Below are positions 54,915 through 64,000 of a DNA stretch of 64,000 nucleotides, piece by piece. Position 1 is the stretch's first letter; each line of letters opens with the position of its first letter. The stretch lies in the NCBI GenBank assembly GCA_021014945.1, contig MU266337.1, positions 124,001 to 188,000 of the forward strand, given 5' to 3'. The stretch comes from Leucogyrophana mollusca (Eukaryota; Basidiomycota; Agaricomycetes; Boletales). The position numbers and the translations under genes were made by a program. The notes below the pieces were generated by a model. That model was given only the letters and a program-made list of their open reading frames with translations, was not told the origin of the DNA and made no database searches.

Positions 54915-57900
54915 ATGTCTCCTGTTGTTATGCATGTTACTGCCGACTCCGATTTCGCACCACTACTAGAGGCCCTGCGATCCGCTCCGACAGGTCCAGG
55001 TCCGTTCGTTGTGTTTTTCACCGTAGATGCGTGAACTCATTCTCTGTCTAGACGCCAAGGCGGCTGCGGATAAGCTTGCTCTCGCCATCAACAAGGCTGG
55101 TTACGAAGCCCTCACGTATGTGCATCTATACCGCATCAGATTCCTCTGTTAATATGTCTGCTATCACAGCGATCAGAATGTGTTGTCCACCCTTCATGCT
55201 TTTGCGTCGAATAAAAAATCAGGATACGAGCGCGAGTCCGCTGCTATTGCCTTCCAATCGATACCCGCTGTACTCGGGGCTCCGTGTGCCCCTTTACTCC
55301 TTCCAAGTCTTCCACTTCTTTTTGACTTGTACGCGGATAAGGGCGAGGTTGTTCGCACTGCTTCGGCATCCGCTACCAAGGCTATCCTCCAACTTTTCCC
55401 GCCAGAAGCTACCCGGACTGTATTTCGCACCCTCGAAGATATTCTAGACAAAGGGAAATGGCAAACAAAGGTTGGGGCATTAGATGCGTTGAAGAGTTTT
55501 GTCGCAAGTGCAAGAGACGCAGTTGCTGACGAACTAGGCCATATATTACCCAAAGTCGAGGCAGCTATGCACGACACGAAAAAAGAGGTACGATTAAATT
55601 CTGACGTGATAGATCTGTAGTGTAATCACATCCTTGCTAGGTTTCGTCTTCAGCTGTCAAATGCGCGACATCGCTATGCACGACTCTGGCAAATCCAGAT
55701 CTAGCACCTCACATTCCCGTCCTCGTTAAATGCATGTCGAATCCCGATTCGGTTCCCGCTTGCATCAAGGCTCTGTCCTCCACTACTTTCGTTGCCGAAG
55801 TCACCGCTCCGGCCCTCGCTGTTCTCGTCCCTCTTCTCATCCGCGCGCTGAATGACCGCAGTATGGAGGTCCAGCGTCGCACGGTAGTTGTCATAGACAA
55901 CCTCGTTAAACTCGTCAGGAACCCGACGGTCGCAGCGCGATACCTCAGCCCACTCGTCGATGGTGTCCAGAAAATTGCAAAGGGTGCCGCTTTCCCCGAA
56001 GTAAGGAGTTGGTTACAGGACCTCTCTTGAGCTAACGTCTGGTTTAGGTCCGCGCCTTTGGAGAAACAGCTCTCAATACTCTGCTTAAATCCGGCGCATC
56101 CGCGACCGGATCCCCACCTACTCGTGACTCAGAGAGCGAGACAGCAGAGGTCTTTGGAGTTTTGCTTACACTTCTCCCCCATCAACTCGTCGTACCGTCA
56201 CCGACGACTCCGAACGCTCCTCAATCTGTTAGGCACCAACTTCTGTCCCAGTCGTTACAATATCAGGCATCAATGGTTGCCGACCTGATTTACAATAGGC
56301 GTTTCACTGACCAAGCAGTATGGAAGCGTTGCGTTGGGGTATATATGTCACCTTGGCTTGGTGCTGTCGATAGCTCGACGTTCGCGGAAACAACGCGGTC
56401 TCACTTCCATGCTGTTGACCAGGCAAGGCAACTTCTGGGCGTTTCGTCGATACATGCTCACGACGAGTTTTCAGGCAAAAAACGTACAAGTTCAAGACAA
56501 CTCCAGCGAGGAAGGGGAGCTTCTGTGCGATACGTTATTCTCTTTAGCTTATGGTGCCCTGCTCCTACTCTCCCACACAAAATTGAGGCTCTTCCGGGGC
56601 CGCCGCTACGGTATACTGGGCACCAACGGCTCGGGGAAATCTACTCTTATGCGCCAGCTTCGGGATGGCAAAGTCGAAAACTTCCCACCGCAGGACCAAC
56701 TTCGAGCTGTGATGGTCGAACATTCTCTTCAAGGTGAAGATGGCTCGTTGTCGGTGTTGGACTTCGTCGCATCAGGTAAGTGCTGTTTAATTCTAGGAGA
56801 CGTGATCTTACATCGGGCCATAAAGACAAAGCTTTGGCGAACGTGTCGCGATCTAAAATCCGTGAACAGCTCCTCGAGGTCGGTTTTGATGACTCACGGC
56901 AGGCGGACATCGTGGGTGGTCTATCCGGAGGCTGGAAAATGAAGCTTGAATTAGCCCGTGCCATGCTGTACAATGCTGATCTCCTTCTCCTTGACGAGGT
57001 ATTCTCGCCCTCACATATTTCAATTCATACACTGACAATCTTGTTATGAACAGCCTACCAATCATGTATGTCGCGCATCTTGGTACCCTGTCTACCTTAC
57101 GAACGAAATATTTTTCAGCTCGATCGCGCATCCGTCAAGTGGCTGGAACAGTACTTGATCGCTCACAAGAACGTGACTTGTCTTATAATCAGTCACGACT
57201 CCGGGTTAGTGAACTTAGAATATATAACTCTTTCCATATGTTGAAATTCGTTGGTCAGTTTCCTGGACAATGTGACTACAGATATCATCCACTATGAGTC
57301 TAAAAAGGTGCGCTTGCTTTGTCCCCTGATTTCCCGCGCTCATGATCCTTCAGCTTGTATACTATCCCGGCAACCTTTCCACGTTTGTGGAGAAGCATCC
57401 CGAAGCCAAATCTTATTACACCCTCGCTGCGACATCCGTGAAGTTTGCGTTCCCTCCACCAGGGTCGCTCATGGGCGTTCGGAGCAATACCCGGGCTATC
57501 ATGAAGATATCCAATTGCACGTTTACCTACCCGGGAAGATCTGCGCCTAGTCTTTACAACGTTAGCTGTGCATTGTCGCTGTCGAGGTTAGTTCCACATT
57601 ACATCACATATCACATCCCTGACACGAACGCCTCCAACAGCCGGGTTGGCGTCATTGGCCCCAATGGGGCTGGCAAATCCACTCTGATCAAACTGTTGAC
57701 AGTAAATATGTTGCCACTTTTACAAACTGATAGGACTCACTAGTATCTCAAGGGCGAGACGATCCCCCAAGAGGGAACAGTGTATAAACACCCTGCCCTT
57801 CGAGTAGGTTACGTATCTCAGCATGCGACTCACCACATAGGCATGTTCTATCTTGACGAGTTGTCATGTGTCTTTAACGTTTGCCTCAGAGCACCACCTC

Positions 57901-59152
57901 GAAAAGACCCCAATTGGTTATATTCAGTGGCGTTTTCAAGATGGCCACGATCGTACGTGATGCATCTCACTTTCGCACGAACTCGGTGACCTAAGGCGAC
58001 GATCAGGTGAACTGTTGGAAAAAGCTACGCGAGCTCTGACCGACGAAGAGAAAGCTCTCCTTGATCAAGATTGGGTCGGCAAGAATGGCACAAAGCGCAA
58101 ACTCGAGGTTTGTCAGGTCGGGCCGGATGAGATCATTTAACTGACCAGATCTTTCCAGCTGATTATGGGTCGGCAAAAATTGAAAAAATCATTCCAGTAT
58201 GAAATCAAATGGCGCGGCCTTGATCACAAGTTCAATACTTGGGTGCCGCGGGATGATTTGTTGGGCAAAGGCTTCACCAAAATTGTCCAGCAGTTCGATG
58301 ACCTTGAGTCTTCAAGAGAAGGTGCTGGCTCGCGAGACACTTCTGCGCATCTTGTTCGAAAACATCTGGAAGATATCGGGCTCGATGGAGACATTGCGCA
58401 GTACAACGAGATCTCGGGATTATCTGGAGGTAAACGCTTTTTCTCGCTAGTATGCGAACTCCGTTCGCTCAACCTTGTCTTTACAGGTCAGAAGATCAAG
58501 TTGGTCATTGCCGCTTGTCTTTGGAACAATCCTCAAGTACGTTAAATTTGACCTCCCTTAGATGGAGCTTACTGGTGAACAGATTTGTGTGTTGGACGAA
58601 CCGAGTAACTTTTTGGACCGTGAGGCCCTGGGCGGCCTGGCGGTGGCAATTCGGGAATGGGCTGGCGCTGTGGTATGATTTTTGGGCGTTGCTCCATTTC
58701 GCTAGCTGATCGGACTTTGCTGACAGGTGATCATATCCCATAACCATGAATTTGTCTCTGCTCTCTGTTTGTGTGGTTTCCATCAACTCTTAACTTTGGC
58801 TGACGTGATTTTAGGTCCTGAGATATGGCAAGTCGAAGCCGGACGCATGACCCATCAAGGAAAAACCGCAGTGGTGGAAGACGCGTTCGCCGACCTCAAA
58901 TCCCCGAAAGGAAGCGGTGCAAATACTCCGGCTCGTTCGCGTGTACAGAGTCCAGCAGTTTCAACGCATGCGACACCAGTAGGGAGCGGTGCAGAAGATG
59001 CAAACGGAGTGAAAGCGCCAGTGAAGAAGAAAAAGAAGCTCACTCGAAACCAGATGAAAGCACAGGAGGAGCGCAGAAGGTTGAGGAAGTTGGCTTGGCT
59101 CACACATGGCGGTCCCAAGCCAGAGGATACCGATAGTGATGTCGAGCCTTGA
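54915..59152 (+). CDS. TEF3: Translation elongation factor 3 (eEF3, ABC-F type ATPase)
   Basis: Fungal eEF3 drives E-site tRNA release on the ribosome. Start MSPVVMHVTADSDFAPLLEA at 54915 (in-frame Met at 54930 as alternative). HEAT repeats follow: TLHAFASNKKSGYERESAAI, KGEVVRTASASATKAILQLF, KVGALDALKSFVASARDAV, VVVIDNLVKLVRNPTVAARY. Then YNRRFTDQAVWKRCVGVYMS and EEGELLCDTLFSLAYGALLL. ABC1 has GTNGSGKST, LSGGWKMKLELARAML, LLLLDE and PTNH, the last on a 12 nt exon (57054-57065). ABC2 has GPNGAGKST, GYIQWRFQDGHDR, a chromodomain insert (YEIKWRGLDHKFNTWVPRDD), LSGGQKIKLVIAACLW and ICVLDEPSNFLDREALGG. The tail is Lys-rich (KAPVKKKKKLTRNQMKAQEE) as in eEF3. About 17 exons; end 59152. Both ATP sites look intact. 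A paralogue cannot be excluded. Confidence 0.88.
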
Positions 59153-59323
59153 ACACGGAGAGTAGCTCGTATGTAGACAGATACCTACATACTTACATAC
59201 CTTAGATTTCTGATTGGCTGTTCGAGGTTTGTTTACATAATTGCATCCGTGGATGTTACCGGTTTTGGTATCAAGATCTGAGATAACCTTTGTAATATTG
59301 GAGGATGAACGCAACGAACTAAT
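59153..59323. other. 3' flank of eEF3
   Basis: Contains short CATAC repeats near 59180-59200; no gene. Confidence 0.35.
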
Positions 59324-60620
59324 TTGCTTCCGCTACGATTGCTGCGAGTTACTTTAATACTTGCTATATTCCGAAGTCCTTCAATCTCTCCTGCAATCTT
59401 CCAGCACTTCAACAAAAATCGTTATGAAGCCGTCTTTCAAGAGCTTAGAGACTCATATATCCGCTTAATCCCGCATATTACGCGGCCAGGTGAGCATTGT
59501 TTGCCCGCCCACCCCGGAGTCCTCTCGACCTTTCCTGTTCGGCAAGGCACATGAAATCTCCGCCTCTATGCCGGCGACTGTGCTCTTTATGTGCATAAAT
59601 AAACTTCCTTTGCTGCGGTCCAAGGGCGTTCGTATGAGTGGTCATAACGAGGTCGCAAGTCGCACCTCCCTACATCACTTCGGTGCATCGATGCGGTACG
59701 GGGCGTCTTCCTAGGCTATATTGGTGATTGTAACTCGCATACATCCATCAGATACGACGTCGGTCCGTCTATTGACAAATACCGATTCCACCAGGGATTT
59801 AAAACGCTCAAACAACCTCGTCGAATTCTGAGCGCTTACAATTCAAATTGTCATTTTCGCCCCGATGTCGACATCCTATCAGAACTCGCCATCGAGCTGA
59901 ATGCTTCCTTCCCGAACTTGCAGCAACTCGTGACGGCGATGATCGTGCGATAACTTCACGGGAGCTCCTTGCAACGTCGTTTTCGGCCGATACCTGCACT
60001 ATTTGGGCTTCACCATTCTCTCGTGCCATCATGTCACCAATGAAGAGCTTTCCGCTGGCCTTCTGTTGAACGTAATCCTCTCGACATGGTTGTCTCGTTC
60101 TTCTGTTTTCATTTCTGGTAGCCATGTCAACAACCACGAACTCGACACTGGGCGTCGCATTTTTGAAATTCCTTTCCATGCTTCGCTACTCGAGGTCAAC
60201 TCGGGTTGGGGACTTGACGTGACCCGGTACTTGTTCTAGGCAGCGAACAAGGGTGTCTACTAATCAGAACAATCGGGACTATTTTCTATCTCCTGGCGCC
60301 GACACGTCATCTCTCGTGCGGTATGTACTCAGCTTGCACGAGGATGTGATTTTGGAAAACAGTGCGTTGCGACATTTACCAAATCCTGTGATATTGATTA
60401 ATCTTGTGGGATACTTGTGGGGGCTAGCATCACTTATGACGCTGGTTTCGTTGGTTTCTTAAGCGCGAAGTCCTCGTGTATCTTATCGATGGCTGAAATC
60501 TTGCCTTCGTTTCAGGTTCGCGTCGCGTCGTCCGAGTGCTCGGGAGGGTTGTACCTTGTCTATTTGGAACACAGGGCGAGTCTTCTCGCAGCTTCTGACC
60601 CATCTACGTTGTGTGAATGA
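59324..60620 (+). other. Unrecognised, possibly degenerate coding region
   Basis: Three or four open stretches on the + strand look protein-like but I recognise no family: PAIFQHFNKNRYEAVFQELR near 59400; FRPDVDILSELAIELNASFP near 59860; then, in another frame, GFTILSCHHVTNEELSAGLL (60003) and GWGLDVTRYLF (to 60239); and VLSLHEDVILENSALRHLPN to 60462. Frame changes occur between them and no clean start or strong splice sites join all of them. It may be a real multi-exon gene of unknown type, a decayed gene, or chance. Low certainty. Confidence 0.3.
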
Positions 60621-61010
60621 AGTCATGTTGCGTCCTCGGTGTTATACCGCGGAGCTCCGCAAGGAGAATTGTATAAACGGCGTATGGTTCAATCATCGGC
60701 GATAAAGTAGTGTTAGCACAAAGTAAGAACTGTATAAGTATATAAAAAACTACAGCAACATTGTCAGAGATAGATGCAGAAATGAAACAGTATGAGATTG
60801 CGGATGGTATATAGTGTATAGGGATATGTCAATAAGAAAGGCATTAAGGGACCAGGGAGTAGATTAGGTTGATAATGAATGTGGACAGATAGGTCATACA
60901 TAGATAGTGTCAGAGTGAAGATGTAATGCACAGATGGTGACGAGATGGATGATGGAAACTAGGGTTCAGGTACTATGAATGCGGATAATCGATGATCGGA
61001 GCGATCGAAA
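60621..61010. other. AT-rich intergenic stretch
   Basis: A, T and G rich stretch (ATAAAAAACTACAGC, ATGATGG runs) that is probably the 3' UTR side of the homeobox gene on the minus strand. No gene. Confidence 0.4.
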
Positions 61011-62117
61011 TCAGTATCGACTGCTGTGACCCGTCCATTTAGTACGAGGATCGGCTTCCTCGTCGCTCCTGCGTCGGTGAGAAGGTAATGGCGACTGACT
61101 GACTTGTGCGATCGACCGCGACTCTTGTGTGGAGCGTGGCAGATAAGCTGGTTGACTGGGAACAGTAGTAGGGCTAATGCTACCACCACCATAGGAGGAA
61201 GTGATTTCTTCCGGCTGTGATGAAATCGAAAACGATTGGCGCGAACTGGTGTTCGCCGAAGTGGAGGTTTGGCGGCTTGTTTGCCGCATCGATTGCCGTT
61301 TATTTTGGAACCTAGGGATCGATGTAAGTGTTGCAATTTTAGCAGATAAGAGGAAACCAAACCAGATCTGGACACTTCTGGCCGACATGTCTAGTTTCCT
61401 AGCCAATTCTGCGCGCTCCTCGGTGGAGGGAAATGCTGTACGGTCGTACGTCTCGTTCAAGACTTTCAGCTGCGCAGCATCAGCTCTCTTGCGCTTCTTT
61501 TTGATGGCGGGTTCTTCGCCGGCCAGCATAGCCGCGGGCTCGTTAGTCAATACGGTGCCCATAACCGAAGTGTGACTGCGAGCGTAGGGTGAAGGTCCGT
61601 GAGCTTCTACCTGCGCCGGAAGGCCGCGCTCAGCGGCCGGATATCCTCCCATAGACAATTGCTGAGAATGTTGAGCGGAGGTAAGCTGGTTGGAATGATG
61701 GCGAGGGTCAGGGACAGGTGGGTATGAATACGTATTTTGGTGCTGCTGGTGATATGGGGCGTATTCCGCGGGATACTGTGCTGTGGGCGAACGAATGTCG
61801 CCGTAGCCGGAGGCGTGGGCAGTTGCAGAGCCGTAGTTGGCTCCTTGCCATCGGTCATCGCGAACGACAGCTGAAGGTGGGTTGAGTGGAGGTAGTTTAC
61901 GAGAGGGGTGTGGATCAGCAGGCAAAGTAGGTGAGTTACGAGACTGATAGGAAGGGTAGTTCTGTGCTTGTGCAGGGTATCGAGAGTCGTATTGCTCGTA
62001 GAAAGGGGTGGTGTGTTGCTGAGCTAATGGGTACCCGCGCGAGCGAGATTGGCGGGAGGTCAGCAGCGACAATGAAACCAGAGTCTGGGTAAAAACCCAC
62101 GAGCAGTATTCGGCCAT
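61011..62117 (-). CDS. Homeodomain transcription factor
   Basis: Two coding exons joined across a 51 nt intron (61362-61312). A disordered Pro/Gln/Tyr/His-rich N-terminal half (about 190 residues, with PYHQQHQNTYSYPP) precedes a nuclear localisation cluster (AIKKKRKRADAAQL) at the homeodomain start. Helix 1 is AQLKVLNETYDRTAFPSTEE and helix 3 RSVQIWFQNKR (conserved WFQN; the helix is split by the intron after WF's first bases). A Ser/Thr/Gln-rich tail follows, ending KWTGHSSRY at 61011. The start at 62117 is provisional, because a short first exon with an intron after FTQTL is possible. It should bind DNA in the nucleus and is not a mating-type factor by any neighbour seen here (no MIP gene, no divergent partner). 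Targets unknown. Confidence 0.8.
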   Translation of the reverse strand: MAEYCSWVFTQTLVSLSLLTSRQSRSRGYPLAQQHTTPFYEQYDSRYPAQAQNYPSYQSRNSPTLPADPHPSRKLPPLNPPSAVVRDDRWQGANYGSATAHASGYGDIRSPTAQYPAEYAPYHQQHQNTYSYPPVPDPRHHSNQLTSAQHSQQLSMGGYPAAERGLPAQVEAHGPSPYARSHTSVMGTVLTNEPAAMLAGEEPAIKKKRKRADAAQLKVLNETYDRTAFPSTEERAELARKLDMSARSVQIWFGFLLSAKIATLTSIPRFQNKRQSMRQTSRQTSTSANTSSRQSFSISSQPEEITSSYGGGSISPTTVPSQPAYLPRSTQESRSIAQVSQSPLPSHRRRSDEEADPRTKWTGHSSRY

Positions 62118-63811
62118 TGACCATACAATGATGCGCTGTGGTCGCTTCTACCCTGAGATGACCGTGGCTGCAAATATGCATTAGAAGAATAGTTGCCGGG
62201 AACTATACGCGAGAGCCATAGAGTTGAGCATATCGCAATAACACTATTTAGAAAAACAGACCTGGAGAACGTGAGGTTGGAAAAGCTGAAGAAAGAGGAG
62301 GGAGCACAGTTCGCCCACCCTGTCCCGTCTGAAAAAAACCACTACTTTGAGATTCCCCCCCAGGAGGGCTTTTACGAGCCTTTGCGAGGCTCCCGTAATA
62401 ACGATCGTCCCTCTGGCTCGTCATAGTAAGTTATAAGCAGATAGGCAAAAGAGGAAAGAAAGAATATTAGTGTTGAATGAAAAGAAGTGAAGGTATCCTG
62501 GGAGCTTATAAGTAGTATGAACAGACACGCGGCGCTGGCACGTCTATGCCTGGCGAGAGGTAGAACAGCTCGCGGCAATGAAGGCTATGACTCGGACAAA
62601 TCAATCAGGGTCGTCGGATGAACGAGGAGAACATGTAGACCGGTAAATGGTACGACACGAGGTGAGCTGCGAGCTGGGCAAGGGCGAAAGTGGGGACACG
62701 AGTCTGGGACGTGTCGAGGTATGCGGCAAGATGAAGGGCTTCTATAGGTTCGTCGGAGGTTGGGCGTCAAGATGATGTTATATAGTCCACAGAGAAGACC
62801 AGATTGATCCAAGACGTGTTATTGTTTTTGATTCCGTGACTTGTATGTAACGAAACAAGCTTCGCGGTGTTGCTCAATTTCGTTCGCTTGCTCCAAAACG
62901 AGGTGGAACGGACCGCAAGGAGAGGACAACGCGGCACAAAAAGCTGTGTCTTTGTCTGCACGCGGAAATTGCATTGTGTATTGAAGTCGAATTGGGCCTC
63001 GTGGCCGTCTTCGTGTCATCTTGCAGGCCTGTAAAAAAACGTTTGCCAACTCCAACTTCATCGCGATCTTCCCACCGATGGATACGTCCGAAGCCGCTGA
63101 CTAGAGCGAGTAGGAAGGACAATACGTACAAAGTATCGTGCAGTGCCGTATCTTGGTCCCTGTGCCGCCAATGTTCCAAGCTTAGTGGAAGTCAAAGCGG
63201 GAAAATTCCTCAGCACCAAAAGTGCGCATGGATCGTATCCAAGATCCATCCAATAAAAGCTACTCTTGGGTAGTGACAACCCGATCGAGGCTTCTTTCGC
63301 TTCATGAAGATTTCTTCAGATCATCCCAACCCAAATTGGACCTTTGGCTGAGTCAATTCGCCCGACCAAGTTTGTGATGGGCCCCAGGAAACTCAAGCAT
63401 TTGGAGTGATTGATGGGCCAGGGCATGGAGAACAGTGACTACCCAGCCAGCCCTCAGCCACTCAAGGGGGTTACGTGCATACCGGCGGATTGTCATTACC
63501 TGGCAATCATGAGAACTAACAAGCGTTTCCCTTCATTCAGGAAACGAGATTGAACCTTCTGAAACGGATGCTCAGGCATCCCCCACGTTGGAAACTTGTT
63601 GTAAGAACACGATATAGATGATAACGATCGGAATGGGGTTCGAGATAAGTCATTCAACATTGATGCCATTTAATATTATTATTAAACGTGACATTAAACC
63701 CAAAAGATGTCACGCTTGTGACTGGGGTGAGTTGGTGGATCGTTACATTGTTCAGTGTAATCAGCTGCAGGGTAAGCCCTGGGTGGAAACGATAGACAAC
63801 GTTGGGCACAG
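62118..63811. other. Long divergent upstream region of the homeobox gene
   Basis: About 1.7 kb with no supported gene. Frames up to about 100 codons on both strands lack motifs. Long upstream regions are common for regulatory genes, so this may be the control region of the homeobox gene and of the gene entering at the right edge. Confidence 0.4.
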
Positions 63812-64000
63812 ATGACCGCGATACCTCCTCGTCCGCTACCAAAGCCCCCACAGATACCTCGGAGGGGATTCAACCAAGATTATCCCGTTCCGCTCGATCT
63901 GGTTCCCCTGGCAGACTCGGATTCCCACTTGGTATCCGTTTACCCTTATCCTGCATACGGCCTCCCGCCCCAGGATGTTTACGAAGACAGCACACCGATG
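63812..64000 (+). CDS. 5' end of an unidentified gene running off the right edge
   Basis: From ATG at 63812 the frame is open for 63 codons to the window end with no stop. The translation is rich in Pro (IPPRPLPKPPQIPRRGF, then VPLDLVPLADSDSHL and VYPYPAYGLPPQDVYED), i.e. a disordered N-terminus. There is no signal peptide, membrane segment or family motif in what is visible. It is short enough to be chance, though the Pro pattern and lack of a stop make coding likely. Cannot be identified from this fragment. Confidence 0.45.
   Translation, partial: MTAIPPRPLPKPPQIPRRGFNQDYPVPLDLVPLADSDSHLVSVYPYPAYGLPPQDVYEDSTPM

Noticed and set aside
61011..62117. Single uninterrupted reading of the homeobox gene
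   Set aside because: Reading through inserts 17 residues into the invariant WFQN helix; the GT..AG boundaries at 61362 and 61312 restore the homeodomain exactly.
61011..64000. Mating-type (A) locus because of the homeodomain gene
   Set aside because: No divergent HD1/HD2 partner and no MIP or beta-flanking gene is visible; the homeodomain has a typical non-TALE look.

Overview
The window is nuclear DNA of a filamentous basidiomycete, most likely an Agaricomycete. Genes are split by many 45-60 nt introns with GT-AG ends, intergenic gaps are mostly 0.1-1.8 kb, both strands are used evenly, and several products belong to families I associate with mushrooms (the S-adenosylmethionine methyltransferase pair, the tandem multi-pass membrane proteins, a GPI-anchored Ser/Gly-rich protein, elongation factor 3). 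I see no bacterial-type operon, CRISPR array, rRNA or convincing tRNA. All exon joins were made by eye from splice signals, reading frame and family motifs.

Layout. 1-12.3 kb: a truncated 2-methylcitrate dehydratase (-), a MARVEL-type membrane protein (-), a GPI-anchored secreted protein (+), an epoxide-hydrolase-like alpha/beta hydrolase (+), an F-box-like protein (-) divergent from a SNAPC3/SNAP50 homologue (+), and a single-pass membrane protein (-). 12.5-20.6 kb: a tandem segmental duplication carrying two copies of a methyltransferase. Copy A ends in a dead 5' relic of the membrane-anchored amidohydrolase that is intact after copy B. 20.7-25.7 kb: two tandem paralogues of a Cys-poor multi-pass membrane protein (-), one carrying an apparent frameshift. 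26.3-33.9 kb: ERO1 (-), two tandem aldo/keto reductases (+) and MIA40 (+). 34-42.4 kb: MCM2 (-) head to head with an EMI1-like gene (+), an alpha/beta-hydrolase-3 family enzyme (+), a dual-specificity phosphatase (+) and a formate/nitrite transporter (-). 44.2-51.7 kb: a coiled-coil protein (-) head to head with a GTPBP1-like GTPase (+), then a nuclear-looking basic/acidic protein (-). 52.7-64 kb: a membrane-anchored GH18 chitinase (+), elongation factor 3 (+), an unrecognised region, a homeodomain protein (-) and the start of a gene running off the right edge (+).

How they fit together. Most are independent housekeeping genes (replication, translation, ER and mitochondrial disulfide formation, snRNA transcription, propionate disposal). 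The accessory character lies in 12.5-32.7 kb, where three separate local tandem duplications (methyltransferase, membrane protein, aldo/keto reductase) sit close together. No defined biosynthetic cluster with a core synthase is present. The most distinctive structures are the duplication with its relic gene, the amidohydrolase built of two repeated halves of which the second has lost its metal ligands, and a set of very small exons and introns (11-12 nt exons, a start codon alone in its coding exon, a 32 nt intron, an in-frame 51 nt intron inside a homeodomain helix).
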